Assembly: GCA_030836605.1 (NCBI GenBank)
Contig: JAUPMC010000078.1
Location: 1-5,308, forward strand
Reading direction: 5' to 3'
Source: Thermoplasmatota archaeon
Lineage (GTDB): Archaea > Thermoplasmatota > Thermoplasmata > UBA10834
DNA: 5,308 nucleotides
Of the stretch, positions 3,007 to 5,308 are shown one piece after another. Numbering within the stretch: position 1 is the stretch's first letter; every line of letters starts with the position of its first letter. The notes below the pieces were generated by a model that made no database searches, was not told where the DNA came from, and saw nothing but the letters and a program-made list of their open reading frames with translations. The position numbers and the translations under genes are program-made.

Positions 3007-5308
3007 ATGTCGATACGACCTGAGCATGCGGACACGCCCGGGACCCCGGGAGGCGCCACGAGGGCCCTCTTGGCGTGCTGGGTATGCGCGTTCATGCTCC
3101 TCTCATCCATCTCGCTCCTGTCCGGAGACGCGGTCTCCGACCCCGTGGTCGTGGACAACCCCGATGACACCTGCACGGTCGTGTGGGACTTCGACGACCC
3201 TGGCGACTACAGCCTCTCTGGCGCGGAGCTCTCCGGGGGCGACGCCCGCCTCGAGTTCACGAACGTGACCGAGGGGGACCACGAGCCCGAGGACTACGCC
3301 GAGGGGACCCTGATGAACCTCGACCTGGGATCCATCCCGGGATCCGTCCTCATCGGCGAGACGAGCCCGGACGAGACTTACAACAGCCAGCCGGGCTCGG
3401 AGGGCATAGACGCATACATATCGGAGTACAGGTCGACCGACTACTACGGGACCTCCCCCAACCTGCTCCTCGACTCCGAGACCGACAGGCTCGTGGAGGT
3501 CCTGATCTGGTTCGATGTGTCCTCGATCCCGAGCCTCGCGACGGTGTCGGACGCGACGCTCTGGCTGTACCAGCAGTCTGGGTCGAGGGGTGACGATGTC
3601 GTCGTAGACATCTACAGCCTCTCGACGCCGTTCAACGAGTTCGAGGTGACCTGGGACGAGTGCCAGACGGACACGCCCTGGGCAAGCCCTGGCGGGGACT
3701 ACGACAACCAGTCATATTGCACATCCACGGTCACGAACGGCGTCGGTTTCGTCGGGTTCGACCTCACTGAGCTGGTCGAGCTGTGGACTGACGGCGTCCT
3801 CGAGAATCATGGGCTCATCATGGTGCCCGTGCCCGCGCTCGGGGACAACCAGAAGGCGTTCCAGAGCTCGGACGACGCCACCCCGCCGGAACAGAACCCT
3901 AAGCTAATGGTCAACTACTCCGTGCAGGGGGACAACGGCCTGCTGCAGTCCCGCATCATGGGGCCCGGCACCAACGCGACCTTCACCTTCGTTTCGTTCG
4001 GGGCTTCCGCGGTCTCGCGGCTGGACGACGACTTCTCGGGCATGGCGGCCCTGCCTGACTGGTCCTGGACGAACGCGCCCGAGTCATACGACATCAATGT
4101 GACGAGGCCTGGCTGGCTCCATGTGACGGGCTCGCCGGACACCGAGGTTCAGGGCACGACTGTCACATGCAACTTCATGCGCCAGAACGTCACCGGACAC
4201 TTCTCAGCGTCGACCTGCATGGAGGACGACTTCAACGAGAGCTCCATGGGGGCCGGCCTGCTCCTGTACGAGAGCGACTCCGACTGGATGTACATAGAGA
4301 AGGCGCAGCAGGCTACGAACAGCAGGATACGGGTCGTCGTGTGCCAGGGCGGCACCAGCGCCCCCGTGGCCGACCTCGACTGGGCGACGTACTCCAGCGC
4401 GCACCTGAGGATGGACAGGAACTCCACAGGTGTCTGGTTCTACGCGAGCGCGGACGGGGCGTCGTACGAGCTGGTGTACCACCACTCGGAAGGGACGTCC
4501 CTGGACGACAAGCTGGCCATCGGGCCGTTCATCTACTCCTCCTCCAGCAGCCCGGTCGCGGAGTTCGACCACTTCACTGTGGCGCTCCTCGGGGAGCCCG
4601 CGATCGAGGTCAGGGTCAGGCTCGGCAACTCGACCCTGCTTTCGGACGATTCCTGGGAGGACTGGTGGGTGGCCATGGTCGTACCCGGCCCGACCGCCCT
4701 GGGGGTCACGGGCAGGTACATCCAGTACCAGGTCTCGATGACTTCCCCGGAGGGCTGGTACACGCCAGTGTTCTCCGACTTCGACTGCTGGTACGAGAGG
4801 TACGCCCAGAGTGGGCTGATAGAGACGATGGAGCACGTGCCCACGGACTTCAGCACGTGGCTCGGGATGACCACGGACGAGACCCGCGGGGCCGGGTCCG
4901 TGACATACATGTACTCGACGGACGGCGGCAGCATATGGGTCGCCGCGGGCTCCGGTGGGTCGTACTCCATCACGTCCGACGAGCCCTCGTTCAAGGTGAG
5001 GATAAGCCTCCAGACCCCTGACACTCTTACATCCCCGGCCGTGCACACGGTCTCCGCGACGCACGTGACGGCCGTGTCATACATGATCGTCGTCGCCCCC
5101 GACACGGTCGTCGCGGGCGAGCTCTTCGCGGTCACCATCACCGCCAAGGACGGCTCCGACTACACCATGGAGCACTGGACCGGACAGCTGACGCTCGACG
5201 CGGTGGACCTGGACGGGGTCACCCCGCTGGACCCGGATCTGACCGTCACATCCGCATGGATAAGGGAGTACGGCTCGGTGACCGTCCTGGACGAGGCGTA
5301 CACCAAGG
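3007..5308 (+). CDS. Large secreted modular surface protein (DNRLRE, concanavalin-A-like and Ig-like domains), 3' end cut off
   Basis: 767 codons are open to the right edge without a stop. Domains in order: Sec-type signal (basic R19, hydrophobic core 20-38, possible cleavage after A42); a short segment around VWDFDDPGDYSL; a DNRLRE/CBM96-like beta domain (about 133-306), with the IDAYISEY start, YYGTSPNLLLDS, a VLIWFDVSSI strand and the closing PKLMVNYSV; a concanavalin-A-like sandwich resembling DUF1349 (about 340-527), with DDDFSG, WSWTNAP, GAGLLLY and FDHFTV; a beta-rich segment with GRYIQYQV (569-576), of a type often seen in archaeal exoproteins; and the start of an Ig-like domain from about 691 (VAGELFAVTITAKDGSD). 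Nine N-x-S/T sequons (N86 to N541) suggest glycosylation. These modules usually bind carbohydrate or mediate adhesion. I see no catalytic motif, so binding or a cell-surface structural role is the inference. The missing C-terminus may carry the anchor or an enzyme domain. ATG 3007 fits the TATA box spacing. Confidence 0.9.
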   Translation, partial: MSIRPEHADTPGTPGGATRALLACWVCAFMLLSSISLLSGDAVSDPVVVDNPDDTCTVVWDFDDPGDYSLSGAELSGGDARLEFTNVTEGDHEPEDYAEGTLMNLDLGSIPGSVLIGETSPDETYNSQPGSEGIDAYISEYRSTDYYGTSPNLLLDSETDRLVEVLIWFDVSSIPSLATVSDATLWLYQQSGSRGDDVVVDIYSLSTPFNEFEVTWDECQTDTPWASPGGDYDNQSYCTSTVTNGVGFVGFDLTELVELWTDGVLENHGLIMVPVPALGDNQKAFQSSDDATPPEQNPKLMVNYSVQGDNGLLQSRIMGPGTNATFTFVSFGASAVSRLDDDFSGMAALPDWSWTNAPESYDINVTRPGWLHVTGSPDTEVQGTTVTCNFMRQNVTGHFSASTCMEDDFNESSMGAGLLLYESDSDWMYIEKAQQATNSRIRVVVCQGGTSAPVADLDWATYSSAHLRMDRNSTGVWFYASADGASYELVYHHSEGTSLDDKLAIGPFIYSSSSSPVAEFDHFTVALLGEPAIEVRVRLGNSTLLSDDSWEDWWVAMVVPGPTALGVTGRYIQYQVSMTSPEGWYTPVFSDFDCWYERYAQSGLIETMEHVPTDFSTWLGMTTDETRGAGSVTYMYSTDGGSIWVAAGSGGSYSITSDEPSFKVRISLQTPDTLTSPAVHTVSATHVTAVSYMIVVAPDTVVAGELFAVTITAKDGSDYTMEHWTGQLTLDAVDLDGVTPLDPDLTVTSAWIREYGSVTVLDEAYTK

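Noticed and set aside
4204..5147. Long minus-strand open frames (286 and 204 codons) opposite the surface protein
   Set aside because: The plus-strand frame has recognisable domains and a promoter. The minus frames show no domain pattern and no promoter, and are usual for GC-rich DNA.
1..5308. CRISPR array, tRNA/rRNA gene, insertion sequence or attachment site
   Set aside because: Reading both strands by eye, I saw no direct-repeat array, cloverleaf, transposase motif or terminal repeats. A covariance-model scan was not possible.

Overview
The window looks like a GC-rich archaeal genome fragment. The genes have archaeal-type TATA elements about 25-30 nt before the predicted transcript starts. 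Two genes start at TTG behind GGAGG ribosome-binding sites, and AGG (Arg) and ATA (Ile) codons are common. The predicted extracellular proteins are rich in N-x-S/T sequons, as expected for archaeal N-glycosylation. A Thermoplasmata-like euryarchaeon is my best guess from style alone. The rubredoxin-tailed rubrerythrin suggests an anaerobic or microaerophilic life.

Layout. Positions 1-1470 (minus strand) hold a two-gene unit. The first gene encodes a membrane-anchored type 1 periplasmic-binding-protein (LivJ-like) receptor. The second, overlapping its 3' end by 13 nt, encodes the N-terminus of a membrane sensor that runs off the left edge and is probably a histidine kinase or other Cache-type receptor. 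No ABC permease or ATPase is visible, so the pair reads more naturally as a ligand-binding co-receptor plus sensor than as a transporter, although the rest of the locus is unseen. Positions 1635-2138 (minus) encode a complete rubrerythrin. Positions 2271-2819 (plus), divergent from it, encode a small integral membrane protein of the YdjM-like (DUF457) metal-dependent hydrolase family. Positions 3007-5308 (plus) carry the first 767 codons of a large secreted modular surface protein: signal sequence, DNRLRE/CBM96-like domain, concanavalin-A-like (DUF1349-like) domain, a further beta-rich segment and the start of an Ig-like domain. It is open at the right edge.

Regulation. The two minus-strand transcription units share an identical CTTTATGCCC promoter core. 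The surface-protein gene has the most structured upstream region: two 6-6-6 inverted repeats whose centres are 22 bp apart, a perfect TATATATA box, and a 7-bp leader hairpin ending just before a weak GGTG ribosome-binding site.

No RNA genes, CRISPR array, insertion sequence or other mobile element was recognised, and no gene-free stretch exceeds 300 bases. The most distinctive items are the binding-protein/sensor pair and the regulatory architecture before the surface protein. Neither amounts to a clear new system on this evidence.
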